Shown: positions 15,966-24,003, numbered from the stretch's first letter. The stretch is DNA of 47,463 nucleotides from Pirellulales bacterium (GCA_035533075.1 DATLUO010000114.1:1-47463), one strand, 5' to 3'. Translations and numbers: made by a program. The notes: generated by a model from the letters alone, not told the origin.

Positions 15966-16547
15966 TCAGGCCAACATTCCCGCCCAGGCAAAGTACAGGA
16001 TGGTGCCGATGGCAATCGGAATGCCGTAAGGCAAGAGCAACATCGAACTTTTGCGGCCGGCCGCGATGGCCGCCAGCCGTTCCGGCTGACGGACCGTCAT
16101 GATTTCGCCGAGGATCATCCAGAACTGGCTTTGATGTTTTTTCCATGCTCGCCGCCAGGCGACCATGGCCACCGCGATCACCCCGCCGACCACGGCCGAA
16201 AGACAGAACGCGTAAAGTGTGACGGTTGCGCCGACCCAAGCGCCGACGCCCGCCAACAGCTTGACGTCGCCGGCCCCCATGCCGCCAATGGCGTAGAGGG
16301 GCAGAAGCACGCCCAGCCCGGCCGCGGTGCCCAACAGGCTATGGGCCAGTCCCTCCCAGCCGCCCGCCGCGCCGCAGTAGACCCAGCCGCTCACGATGAA
16401 CGGAAAGGTCAGCCAGTTGGGCACTTTCAGTTTCCAGCCGTCGATGGCCGCCGCGACGACCAGGGCAGCGGTAACGAACCAAACGGGCCAATGGCGGGCG
16501 GCGATCGCCGCAATGTCGGTATCAGTGCTGAAAAACACGCTTTTCAC
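15966..16547 (-). CDS. cpaA: prepilin peptidase CpaA/TadV
   Basis: 193-residue integral membrane aspartic peptidase (A24) that removes the leader of Flp pilins. The catalytic pair is visible as Asp36 (AAIDGWKLKVPNWLT) and Asp94 in the GxGD motif (GMGAGDVKLL). Five or six transmembrane helices are evident. As in other TadV proteins, the N-terminal methylase domain of PilD is missing. The start is a GTG at 16547, directly after the TAG of a 36-codon ORF, so the two would be coupled. An additional loop (about residues 127-165) with RQPERLAAIAAGRKSS lies before the last helix. Confidence 0.88.
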   Translation of the reverse strand: MKSVFFSTDTDIAAIAARHWPVWFVTAALVVAAAIDGWKLKVPNWLTFPFIVSGWVYCGAAGGWEGLAHSLLGTAAGLGVLLPLYAIGGMGAGDVKLLAGVGAWVGATVTLYAFCLSAVVGGVIAVAMVAWRRAWKKHQSQFWMILGEIMTVRQPERLAAIAAGRKSSMLLLPYGIPIAIGTILYFAWAGMLA

Positions 16548-16658
16548 CTATGAGGCCCGCAGGCAAATCAGAGAGTGTACACAGGCGGCGACGATCCCCA
16601 GCAGCGTCATCACTGCCTGGGCCGCGGCCATGCTGTCGAGTGGCAAAACCGGATACAT
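16548..16658 (-). CDS. possible small membrane protein in the Tad operon
   Basis: 36 codons from ATG 16658 to TAG 16548, ending on the base next to the cpaA GTG. The translation begins MYPVLPLDSM, continues with the hydrophobic stretch AVMTLLGIVAACVHSLICL and ends RAS. One membrane helix is predicted. No strong ribosome binding site is visible, and the family is unknown to me. The exact stop-start adjacency with cpaA favours translation, but it could be a leader ORF with no product function. Confidence 0.4.
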   Translation of the reverse strand: MYPVLPLDSMAAAQAVMTLLGIVAACVHSLICLRAS

Positions 16659-16722
16659 AACGTCGGTCCCGAGTATTTGCGGCGGCGATGCGCTGCCGCT
16701 ATGACAAGCGTAGGTCAAAAAA

Positions 16723-16837
16723 AGGGCTCAGGGTTCAGGGTTCAGGGTTCAGAGCTCTTTGGTCTTCGGTCTTTGTAGCCGCTCGCAATCGTCCCTTAAT
16801 CCTGAACCCTGAACCCTGAACCCTGAACCCGAGCCCC
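16723..16837. repeat. family F palindrome (GGGTTCAGG type)
   Basis: GGGCTCAGGGTTCAGGGTTC units, a central spacer of about 55 bases, then CCTGAACCCTGAACCCTGAA units ending in GAGCCCC. It lies between the flp genes and the small ORF/cpaA. Single arms occur elsewhere (about 7808-7826). Confidence 0.8.
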
Positions 16838-16851
16838 GAACCGCCAAGCGC

Positions 16852-16900
16852 CAAAAAAAGCCGCCCTCGGGCTCCCGTCAAATCGGGCGCCCGAGGGCGA
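16852..16900 (-). terminator. intrinsic terminator after flp1
   Basis: On the minus strand, CGCCCTCGGGCGCCCG pairs with CGGGAGCCCGAGGGCGG around a short ATTTGA loop, and the stem is followed by a run of seven T. It lies about 60 bases behind the first-listed flp gene. This would separate high pilin expression from the assembly genes downstream. Confidence 0.75.
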
Positions 16901-16961
16901 GCAAAGGAGGCGGTCGAGCCCCATTCCGGCGGTCAGGCCGGGACACTCCGCCCGGTGTCGA

Positions 16962-17159
16962 TTAACTGGCGCCACTCAGCGAGGTGGCGATCGAATTGAA
17001 CGTGGCGTTCGCGTTCGTACCGATCGAGCCGATCGCGGTCAAACAGACGATCACGATCAGGGCCAGCATCACGGCGTACTCGACGGCGGTTGGGCCGTCT
17101 TCCGCCGCCAGAAAGCGACGTAGGGATCGAATTGCATTGAGCATGGTGTTGGTTCTCAC
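16962..17159 (-). CDS. flp: Flp-type pilin 1
   Basis: 65-residue Flp/Fap pilin, the major subunit of Tad pili. It has a short basic leader, then the processing site and hydrophobic stalk EDGPTAVEYAVMLALIVIVC. Flp cleavage follows the Gly of this motif, four residues before Glu-Tyr. The mature part (about 45 residues) ends in ATSLSGAS. It is nearly identical in its mature region to the neighbouring pilin, so this is a tandem duplication. The ATG at 17159 is used here, and an internal ATG at 17144 is possible. CpaA is the likely processing enzyme. Confidence 0.9.
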   Translation of the reverse strand: MRTNTMLNAIRSLRRFLAAEDGPTAVEYAVMLALIVIVCLTAIGSIGTNANATFNSIATSLSGAS

Positions 17160-17178
17160 TTAGGTTATGGGAGATGAA

Positions 17179-17219
17179 GCCGCCCTCGGGTTCCCGACAA
17201 ATCGGGCACCCGAGGGCGA
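17179..17219 (-). terminator. stem-loop between the two flp genes
   Basis: On the minus strand CGCCCTCGGGTGCCCG pairs with CGGGAACCCGAGGGCG. It is the duplicate of the flp1 terminator stem but lacks the T-run, so it may attenuate transcription or protect the upstream flp mRNA rather than terminate fully. Confidence 0.5.
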
Positions 17220-17279
17220 GCAAGGAGGCGGTCGAGCCCCATTCCGGCGGCCAGGCCGGGAAACTCCGCCCAGTGTCGG

Positions 17280-17462
17280 TTAACTGGCGCCACTCAGCGA
17301 GGTGGCGATCGACGTGAACGTGGCGTTCGCGTTCTTACCGATCGAGCCGATCGCGGTCAAGCAGACGATCACGATCAGGGCCAGCATCACGGCGTACTCG
17401 ACGGCGGTTGGGCCGTCTTCCGACACCAGGAAACGTTGCACCTTCAAAGCGAGATTCTTCAT
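17280..17462 (-). CDS. flp: Flp-type pilin 2
   Basis: 60-residue Flp pilin, first in the presumed operon. The leader MKNLALKVQRFLVSEDG is followed by PTAVEYAVMLALIVIVC. The mature sequence differs from its downstream duplicate at a few positions near the C-terminus (KNANATFTS here, TNANATFNS there). A clear GGAGG site lies about 6 bases before the ATG at 17462, stronger than that of the duplicate. The two genes, including their downstream hairpins and the 60 bases behind the stops, arose by one tandem duplication. Confidence 0.92.
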   Translation of the reverse strand: MKNLALKVQRFLVSEDGPTAVEYAVMLALIVIVCLTAIGSIGKNANATFTSIATSLSGAS

Positions 17463-18153
17463 TGCATCCTCCGATTCTTGGTTGTCGGCGACCGGACCGG
17501 CCCAGGCCGCTACCAGCCGAGACAACCGTTTCAAGTAAATACCGGGTTTCCCGCGGCGGTCCGCCGGCCCTTTCGGTCCGGCCCGGCCTGCAACCCGCTG
17601 CGGCAAACCCCCGTTGTCCTTACTCGCACCATGCCCTCGCCAGAGTCGGAAGTGCTTTCTGCCCGAACGGCCGCGTTGGCGACCGTGCAGGCAACACCCT
17701 TTCGGCAGCCAGGCTGCCAGACGCGCCACGAGCGCGGCTGGTCCTTGGCTTTGCGTCCCGGCCTCACGGCCGGTTTGCCTTTGTCGAGGATGCAGGGGCG
17801 GCAGGCCCTTGTTTTACGCGGATCGTGTGGTTCGGGCACTTGACCAAGACGTGAAGTTGCGGCACACGGGTGCGTGCCGACTGCTTGTTGGAAAATGGCC
17901 CGTTCACTTCGAGCTGCGTGACGGCCACCGTTCCCGGTCGCCGTCGCAAAGAGTCGCGTGAACACGCTCGTCTCTGCACTGAAAACCTAGTTCAACTCCG
18001 CGGCATGTCAAATCGCCGGCTTGAATAATTCTGGAGAAGTTCCGTGCGGAACGGCAGGCAAGTCGATAATCCCTCCGCTCGCCGCCCGGAACGAACGATG
18101 ACGTAAGCTTGTGATGAGCGGGCCTGTTTATTGTTCTGGGATGCAAGAGACTC
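17463..18153. other. 690-bp intergenic region, divergent regulatory region
   Basis: No convincing gene in either direction. The frames that stay open are Arg/Pro-rich and lack domain features. It separates the flp/Tad operon (leftward) from the methyltransferase gene (rightward) and should hold both promoters. I could not identify sigma boxes or operators with confidence. Confidence 0.5.
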
Positions 18154-18870
18154 ATGTCAACGCTTTGCCGGCCGCTCTTCGACGCCTATTCTGAAACCTA
18201 CGACGACGTCCTGAACGCGGCGATTTCGGCCAGCGGCGAAACAAAGGACTACTTTGCCCGCGGACGTATGGAGTGGCTGGCCACGCGTCTTCGCGGCTGC
18301 GCTGGACCGGTCCGGTCGGTGCTCGACTACGGCTGCGGCACGGGCACGTCGACGCCCCTCTTCTTCGATATCCTCGGCGTTCAGCGCGTGCTCGGCGTCG
18401 ACGTCTCGTCTGCCAGCCTCGAAGTCGCGGCCCGTCGCTACGGCTCGCCGGCGACGGAATTCAGGCTCGTCGACGAACATGCCACGACGAGCAGCGTCGA
18501 TCTGGCTTTCACCAACGGCGTTTTTCACCACATTGCGCCCGGCGACCGCCCAGCGGCGGTCGACCACATGATCCACTCCTTGAGGCCGGGCGGATGGCTG
18601 GCCTTCTGGGAAAACAACGCCTGGAACCCGGGTACGCGTTATTGCATGTGGGTCAACCCATTCGACCGCGATGCCGTATCGCTCTCACCCGTCGAGGCCG
18701 TGCGGTTGTTGAACCAGTCTGGGTTGCAGATCGTTGAAACCACCTACACGTTCGTATTTCCGCGAGCGCTCCACTGGTTGCGACCGCTCGAACCCCGTTT
18801 GTGTCGGCTGCCGCTGGGCGCCCAATTCCTGATCCTTGCTCGAAAGCCTGGGCCGGGTCCCGTAGCATAA
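18154..18870 (+). CDS. class I SAM-dependent methyltransferase
   Basis: 238 residues. Motif I is VLDYGCGTGTSTPLF, the acidic end of strand 2 is LGVDVSSASLEVA, and the strand-4 region is DLAFTNGVFHHI followed by LRPGGWLAFWENN. This is the methyltransferase type 11/25 layout, typical of enzymes acting on small molecules, lipids or sugars. The remaining C-terminal part (YTFVFPRALHWLRPLE) is hydrophobic and may contact a lipid. The membrane glycosyltransferase-like gene starts 12 bases downstream, so a shared task in lipid-linked sugar or cell-surface chemistry is likely but inferred. Confidence 0.82.
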   Translation: MSTLCRPLFDAYSETYDDVLNAAISASGETKDYFARGRMEWLATRLRGCAGPVRSVLDYGCGTGTSTPLFFDILGVQRVLGVDVSSASLEVAARRYGSPATEFRLVDEHATTSSVDLAFTNGVFHHIAPGDRPAAVDHMIHSLRPGGWLAFWENNAWNPGTRYCMWVNPFDRDAVSLSPVEAVRLLNQSGLQIVETTYTFVFPRALHWLRPLEPRLCRLPLGAQFLILARKPGPGPVA

Positions 18871-18881
18871 AAAGGTCTGAG

Positions 18882-20543
18882 ATGGACAATCGCCGACGAA
18901 CCTTGCCGGCCAGCGATGCCCCGGCGCTGACGCGGCCCGAACAGGGACCGGCCTGGCCTCTGGGCCTGGCCGGACTGGCGCTGTGCGTCTTTGCCGTGGT
19001 GGCACTTACCTCGCCCGGTCGCATCGACGTCGTCGACGGGCATACGCGCTATGAAGTGGGCCGCAGTTACGTCGAGCATGGCGATTCGATCGTCCGCAAT
19101 CCCGACGCCTGGTTCGCCGTCTTCCCCGGACGTAACGGCGAGCTTTACTCCAATTACCGCTTTCCCCAAAGCATCGTCGCGGCGGCCGCGATTCTTGCGT
19201 CCGACCTCACGGGACCGGTGCGCGAAATCCGCCGGCACTTTTTCTTTTCGCTCAGCGGGGCCGTACTCTGTGCCGCGATCGCGGTGTTGTATGCCTGTTG
19301 GTTCCGGCGAATGGGCCACGGTCGCATCGCGTCTCTCGCCTGGGCGGCCGGTGGCATTTTCTGCACTCCAACCTGGTTTTATGGCACGACCACGTTCGAC
19401 GACGTGCTCGGCTCGCTCGTCGTCTTATTGGCGATCTTTGCCGCCGGGATCCTGCGCCAAGGTCGGCCGATCGGCGCCGCGGTCGTGAGCGGCTCGCTGC
19501 TGGGGCTGGCCTTCAATTGCAAGCCTCCGTTGGCGCTGTTCTTACCCGTGGCGGTCGCCGCCTTGTGGGACGCGCGGCGTTCGAAGCACGAGCGGTGGCT
19601 GCAAGCGCGGATCGTGTTCTTCTGCGCGGCCGTGGGGGTCATCGGCTACGAGGCCTACGATCTCTGGAAGTTCCCACCGAGCACCTGGAAAGCGCTCGCC
19701 GATGCCCGTGAAGAATACGTGGCGATGTGGCCCGGTAGCCCGTTGGCCGGGTTCCTCAGTCTGCTGGTGAGCCCGGGCATGGGCGCGCTAGGGTATTGGC
19801 CGGCGATCGTGATCGCGCTGTTCGGCCTCGTCGCGTGGCGTCGCCAGCAGCGACTGATTGCCGGGATGACGGGCCTGTCGTGTCTGTTCTTTCTGGCATT
19901 TATCGGCAGCATTCGTTTCTTTTCCGGGGAGCCGGCCTGGGGACCGCGCTACTTGACGCCGGTGTTCGCCCTGTTGTGGCTTGTCGTGCCGGCCGGCGCG
20001 ACCCGCTTGCGTTGGCCGATCGCGGCGTCGCTCTTGGCCCTTTCGTTCATCATTCAATTGGCGGGCTTGAGCATCGACACCCTGCGGTTCTTCTCCGGCG
20101 AGAACGAGCTGGCTGTGGAAGGCTTCTTGAACGACCCTTGGACGTATTTCCGGCCCGGCCGCTCGCAACTGTTGGCGCGGTCGCGTCAAATATGGGAGGT
20201 GATGAGCTACGACGGGCCTGCGCCCAAGTCGTTCAGCCCGGCCAAGAAGCCTTCGCTGCCGTTGACCTTCGATCTCACAGCGAAAGAGCCGCTGGAAGCG
20301 ACGCGCCACCATACACTGAGCACGTTTCGGCCCTGGTGGTGCGCGTATCCCTACCTGGCCGCGGACGAACGTCCGGTCGATTTGCGGTTCGCGCTCAAGT
20401 TACTGCTCGCGACGGCCGTCTCCGGGCTAATGCTGCTCGCCTGCGTCGCGTATAGCGGAATTCGTGAGAATTCCGGCGCGGGCAGCAGGCTGCCGCATGT
20501 GGGTTTTGTTCTACGCGACCGATCCGGAACGCCCAATTTATAG
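18882..20543 (+). CDS. polytopic membrane protein, GT-C glycosyltransferase-like
   Basis: 553 residues with about 10-12 transmembrane helices. A loop after the first helix holds HTRYEVGRSYVEHGDSIVRN and an acidic NPDAWF stretch. The ordering (first helix, large external loop with Asp/Arg, many helices, soluble tail) is that of GT-C transferases of the ArnT/PMT (GT39) or GT83 type, which use a polyprenyl-phosphate sugar. The helical core includes FNCKPPLALFLPVAVAALW and EPAWGPRYLTPVFALLW. The substrate is unknown. The ATG at 18882 is preferred over a longer frame from 18801 that overlaps the upstream gene. It is paired with the methyltransferase. Confidence 0.7.
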   Translation: MDNRRRTLPASDAPALTRPEQGPAWPLGLAGLALCVFAVVALTSPGRIDVVDGHTRYEVGRSYVEHGDSIVRNPDAWFAVFPGRNGELYSNYRFPQSIVAAAAILASDLTGPVREIRRHFFFSLSGAVLCAAIAVLYACWFRRMGHGRIASLAWAAGGIFCTPTWFYGTTTFDDVLGSLVVLLAIFAAGILRQGRPIGAAVVSGSLLGLAFNCKPPLALFLPVAVAALWDARRSKHERWLQARIVFFCAAVGVIGYEAYDLWKFPPSTWKALADAREEYVAMWPGSPLAGFLSLLVSPGMGALGYWPAIVIALFGLVAWRRQQRLIAGMTGLSCLFFLAFIGSIRFFSGEPAWGPRYLTPVFALLWLVVPAGATRLRWPIAASLLALSFIIQLAGLSIDTLRFFSGENELAVEGFLNDPWTYFRPGRSQLLARSRQIWEVMSYDGPAPKSFSPAKKPSLPLTFDLTAKEPLEATRHHTLSTFRPWWCAYPYLAADERPVDLRFALKLLLATAVSGLMLLACVAYSGIRENSGAGSRLPHVGFVLRDRSGTPNL

Positions 20544-20552
20544 GAACTCGGC

Positions 20553-20618
20553 CAGCTTCTGCCCCAGCCACCGCTTTTGCTCGCGCGGAAAAATGTCTCA
20601 TTCTCGGCCGCGTGAAGT
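20553..20618. repeat. family A half-element
   Basis: Only the right arm is present: CTGCCCCAGCCACCGCTTTT, then CATTCTCGGCCGCGTGAAGT. It is fused directly to the family H element that starts at 20617, sharing the bases GTAG. Confidence 0.65.
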
Positions 20619-20725
20619 AGAGCTGCGAACGATCTCCAGCGCGCTGGAGATCACCCCCCAGATGGTTCCAGTGGCCTTGCGGATGCCGCCCGCTTGCCGG
20701 GCGGAGGTTCACGTTCGCAGTCTAC
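20617..20725. repeat. family H palindromic element at the pncB stop
   Basis: 109 bp. The left end is GTAGAGCTGCGAACG and the right end, on the complementary strand, is GTAGACTGCGAACG. An internal hairpin is built on GATCTCCAGCGCGCTGGAGATC-type pairing. The right terminal GTAG contains the TAG stop of pncB (minus strand). Confidence 0.65.
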
Positions 20726-22191
20726 TTGAACCCCCGCGCTTCCAGAATCAATTGCTTCCGCAGCTCGTGCAGCCGCGGCTCCAGGCCGGCGGGGTATTCA
20801 TGCGGGTTGTCGAACCGCTTGATGCTGTGCGAGAACCGACCTAGCTCGGCGAGCGTCCGCTCGCGCACCGCCGGCAAGTCGGGCTGCTGGTACACCAACC
20901 GGCCCTGCCGGAAGATCGGCACCAGCAAATCCGCGTGCCGCGCCTCGCCGGGCACGTGCTTGCGGCGCGTGTCGTCGTGCGGATCGACGATCCACGCCTC
21001 GTCGCCGCAGCCAAGTTCCAGGTCGTAAATCAGGTCGCCCAGGCACTCGCCGGCGACCTCGTAACGCCGCACTTGCAAGATGCCCGGCGTCGAGCTCTTG
21101 GCCGCTTGCTCCGAGAGCTTGAGGCAGCGCCGCCATGCGCCGCCGGGCCCTCGGACGGCTGAGAGCTTGTAGACGCCGCCCAGGGCCGGCTCGTCGAAGG
21201 CCGTCACCAGGTGCGTGCCGACGCCCCACACGCCGATCGTCGCCTGCTGCTGCTTGAGACTGGCGATCAGCCGTTCGTCCAGATCGCCGCTGGCCACGAT
21301 GAATGTGTCGTTGAGGCCGGCCGCGTCCAGAATCTTGCGGGCTTCGATACTGAGATAGGCCAGGTCGCCGGAATCGAGCCGCACGCCTTCGAGCTTCTGG
21401 CCCCGCGAGCGGAGCCAGCGGCCGATCTCCACGGCATGCCGCACGCCCGCCAGTGAGTCGTAGGTATCGACCAGGAACACGCAGTTGTTCGGCATGGCCT
21501 CCGCGTAGGCCCGAAAGCTTTCCAGCTCGCTGCCGAACGACATCACCCAACTATGCGCGTGCGTGCCGCGCACGGGGATGCCGAACCAGCGGCCGGCCAG
21601 CACGTTCGAGGTCGCGTCGCAGCCGCCGACGTAGGCGGCACGCGCGGCGGCCAGGGCGCCGTCGATGCCCTGCGCCCGGCGCAGCCCGAATTCGAGCACC
21701 GGGTCGCCCTGCGCCGCCAGGCACACGCGGGCCGCTTTGGTGGCGATCAGCGACTGAAAGTTGACGAAGTTCAGCAAGGCCGACTCGACAAGCTGCGCCT
21801 GCCCGATCGGCCCCTGCACGCGCACCAGCGGCTCGTGCGGAAAGACGATCGTCCCTTCGGGCACGGCATCCACGTCGCAACGGAATTCCCAGTGCCGCAG
21901 CTCGTCGAGAAAAGCGGCCGCAAACAGCGGTTGGCCGTCGGTTCCCGTCAGCGAGCCAAGATAGGCCAGATCGTCGTCATCGAACCGCAGGTGCCTGAGC
22001 CAATCGATCAGGTACGCCAGGCCGCACGCCACGGTGAAGCCGCCATGAAAGGGATGATGGCGAAACTGATGCTGAAACACGGCCTCGCGGTCGGCCGTGC
22101 CCGACTGCCGATAGCCGTAGGCCATCGTCAGCTCATAGAGGTCGGTCAGCAGGGCCAGCGAGGGGCGGTAGAGGCTGGCGAGCGGGTACAT
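20722..22191 (-). CDS. pncB: nicotinate phosphoribosyltransferase
   Basis: 489 residues. It converts nicotinate and PRPP to nicotinate mononucleotide in NAD salvage. Family features in order are LLTDLYELTMAYGY at the N-terminus, VNFQSLIATKAARV, EFGLRRAQGIDGALAAARAA, the phosphohistidine/active-site segment RGTHAHSWVMSFG, DTYDSLAGV, VRLDSGDLAYLS and GVGTHLVTAFDEPALGGVYK. The length is that of the longer bacterial branch, with a C-terminal domain that includes DDTRRKHVPG. The ATG at 22191 fits the family start. The TAG stop lies in a palindromic repeat. Confidence 0.93.
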   Translation of the reverse strand: MYPLASLYRPSLALLTDLYELTMAYGYRQSGTADREAVFQHQFRHHPFHGGFTVACGLAYLIDWLRHLRFDDDDLAYLGSLTGTDGQPLFAAAFLDELRHWEFRCDVDAVPEGTIVFPHEPLVRVQGPIGQAQLVESALLNFVNFQSLIATKAARVCLAAQGDPVLEFGLRRAQGIDGALAAARAAYVGGCDATSNVLAGRWFGIPVRGTHAHSWVMSFGSELESFRAYAEAMPNNCVFLVDTYDSLAGVRHAVEIGRWLRSRGQKLEGVRLDSGDLAYLSIEARKILDAAGLNDTFIVASGDLDERLIASLKQQQATIGVWGVGTHLVTAFDEPALGGVYKLSAVRGPGGAWRRCLKLSEQAAKSSTPGILQVRRYEVAGECLGDLIYDLELGCGDEAWIVDPHDDTRRKHVPGEARHADLLVPIFRQGRLVYQQPDLPAVRERTLAELGRFSHSIKRFDNPHEYPAGLEPRLHELRKQLILEARGFK

Positions 22192-22283
22192 TCGATCGAT
22201 GGCGGCCTCCCTGGCGATCGTAGGTTGCAGATCACACTCGCATTCATCTTAGAATGCTCGCTGGCCGGGGAAAAGGCCGGAGC

Positions 22284-22526
22284 TCACTCGCGGCCGGCGA
22301 GCGCAGCCAGTTCCGCCTCGATTTCGGCCTCGCTCGCATCTTGGAAAGCGGGCAGCGTCTTCATGGCCGCCACCGTGGGCAGAAGCTGACAGTTGATCGG
22401 CGCCGGCTCGCCCGGCTTCCTATTGCCGGCAAGCTTCAACAGACCCTGCTCGCCGAGGCGCTGGAACGTGGCAGCCAACTGTCCGGGCGTCTTCGCCAGG
22501 CATTTCGCCGCCTTGCCGACGGTCAA
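22284..22526 (-). CDS. small hypothetical protein, winged-helix-like
   Basis: About 80 residues if started at TTG 22526. The sequence TVGKAAKCLAKTPGQLAATF followed by LGEQGLLKLAGN resembles a helix-turn-helix or small winged-helix core. The C-terminus is acidic and helical (DASEAEIEAELAALAGRE). No ATG or GTG start fits the frame downstream of the previous stop, so the start is uncertain. The frame is open upstream and overlaps the end of the membrane protein gene. It is probably translated after that gene, and DNA binding is a guess. Confidence 0.5.
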   Translation of the reverse strand: MTVGKAAKCLAKTPGQLAATFQRLGEQGLLKLAGNRKPGEPAPINCQLLPTVAAMKTLPAFQDASEAEIEAELAALAGRE

Positions 22527-22554
22527 CAGATAGCTGGCATCGCCCCGGTTGTTT

Positions 22555-23307
22555 CTATCCCGCGAGCAACCAGGGCGCGGCCAGCGGCAACACAGCCAAC
22601 CAGGTCGCGGTGGCGATGCCCGTCCAGTGCAGCCAGCCACGTTCGTCCCACCTGCGGTCGGCTTTTGTCACGGGCAAAATCGCTTCCCACGCCGCGAGCG
22701 TCGCCGCGCCGAGGGCGGCCGCGGCTGCCAGGCGAGGTGGAGTCAGCAGAGCGAACGATCTCGCCAGAATGCCGTTGGCATCGAATACGGCAAGCAACAA
22801 GGGCAAGGCGTCGAGCAACGCGACCGCGCCGAAGAACCACTTCCAACGTGCCGCGAGCCGTCTGCTGAACAGCGGCACGACGAAGGCGCAGGCCGCGGCG
22901 GCCTCGACAATTCCCCGCGGATCTTTGACCCATTTCCCCGATGCGCTTTCCGCCAGCGTTTCGACGGTCACGACGGCGCCGAGCACCGCCAGCAGCCATT
23001 GCCCCGGCTCGATCGGCCACGGCGCGCCGCGGAACGACCGCGCGAGCGTAATGGCCAGGCCGGCCCAGGCCGCCCCCTCGCCCGCCGCGACCAGCGTCAA
23101 AAAAAACGCCCCCATGATGCCCGGCGGACGCTCGGCCAGTGTCCGGGCCACGGCCAGAAACAACGAGCAGCAACCGGTCCACAGCAATAGATGGACGATG
23201 CTCAACCGCGGACGGTCGCGCGTGGCAAGCGTTGCCGCCATGCGCGGCCGAGGCGAATCTTGGGTGACGATCCGCACCTCCGACGCATCCGCTTCCCGTT
23301 CGTCCAT
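22555..23307 (-). CDS. hypothetical multi-pass membrane protein
   Basis: 250 residues with about seven transmembrane helices, starting after a soluble N-terminal stretch of about 40 residues (MDEREADASEVRIV). The first helix segment RLSIVHLLLWTGCCSLFLAV is of a kind I associate with many uncharacterised planctomycete membrane proteins. No catalytic motif is visible. I chose the ATG at 23307 because the upstream extension lacks sense and the charged N-terminus looks natural. The small helical gene downstream probably belongs to the same transcript. Confidence 0.75.
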   Translation of the reverse strand: MDEREADASEVRIVTQDSPRPRMAATLATRDRPRLSIVHLLLWTGCCSLFLAVARTLAERPPGIMGAFFLTLVAAGEGAAWAGLAITLARSFRGAPWPIEPGQWLLAVLGAVVTVETLAESASGKWVKDPRGIVEAAAACAFVVPLFSRRLAARWKWFFGAVALLDALPLLLAVFDANGILARSFALLTPPRLAAAAALGAATLAAWEAILPVTKADRRWDERGWLHWTGIATATWLAVLPLAAPWLLAG

Positions 23308-23532
23308 CTTCGCCTCGTGGAAATGGGGAACTACGAACCACGCTTTGACGGCCGCTCTGGATAGCGTACTCGCCCACGCGACGATACGTAACCCTGTCGG
23401 CCGCTGGCGTTGTTCGATTCGGCGACGGAAGTACAATCAACCTTGGTGCGCGACAAAGTAGCTGTTTTTCGAACGGAGGGAATATCGGTGGCCAGGAACT
23501 TGCCCCATCCGTTGGCCGTCGTGGTGGCAGCC

Positions 23533-23823
23533 GCTCTACCGCTACCACGAGGCCAAACGGCATATCCCTGACGGAACGATGTTCGCCTTTGCGATGGGCA
23601 CGAATCCCGAGGCACTGCTCTTTCTCGAGGCCCGCGATGATGCCGACGGGCAATCGTCGTGGTATTTCGGACTGGCGCGGCGCGGATCGTCGGCGGAGAT
23701 TCACGTTTTGCTCGACGAGAAAGAGGTCTGGTGCGTGCGACCCATGACACGGGTCACACCCCAAGATCCCTTTTGTCATTTTCTCCGCCCCATGACCGGC
23801 AACCCGGTTCTGGCGCCACCGTG
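23533..23823 (+). pseudogene. truncated paralogue of the exported hypothetical protein at 498
   Basis: The translation around 23545-23720 reads PLYRYHEAKRHIPDGTMFAF, then AMGTNPEALLFLEA, and matches PIDRYSDADTGALDGAVFAF and ANGTNPEVGLLLE of the protein at 498-1394. Both continue with an SAEI-containing strand. The N-terminal two thirds, including the signal peptide, are missing. Upstream in the same frame the translation turns into unrelated Trp/Arg-rich sequence. The frame ends at a TGA at 23821. I read it as a decayed duplicate. An ATG at 23579 could still allow an 81-residue product. Confidence 0.6.
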
Positions 23824-23842
23824 AACCCAGGGCGTTACCCTC

Positions 23843-24003
23843 GTTGTTCTACACATCTCGCGCGTCAGCCGCGTAGCGGCGAGATAGTTTAGCCGTGGGC
23901 GCAAGCGGCGCAAGCCCACGGTACCGATGCGGTAGATTAGCCAAGCCGCGTAGCGGCGACAGAGGTATCGCACCACGCCCTCTGTCGCCGCTACGCGGCT
24001 GCG
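23843..24003. repeat. family B element, right end missing
   Basis: Starts with GTTGTTCTACAC and runs as the reverse complement of the copy at 3017-3181, through the GTACCGATGCGGTAGATTAG centre to CGCCGCTACGCGGCTG. The expected closing GTGTAGAACAAC is absent. The end instead joins the 3' end of the secretin-like gene. Confidence 0.7.

Noticed and set aside
14553-16831. Possible CRISPR arrays in the GTCAGGC and GTTCAGG tandem units
   Set aside because: Units are 7-8 bases without unique spacers and are arranged as inverted arms; no cas genes.
17531-17965. 144-codon minus frame upstream of flp
   Set aside because: No ribosome binding site, Arg/Cys-rich, no domain; the region is better explained as regulatory.
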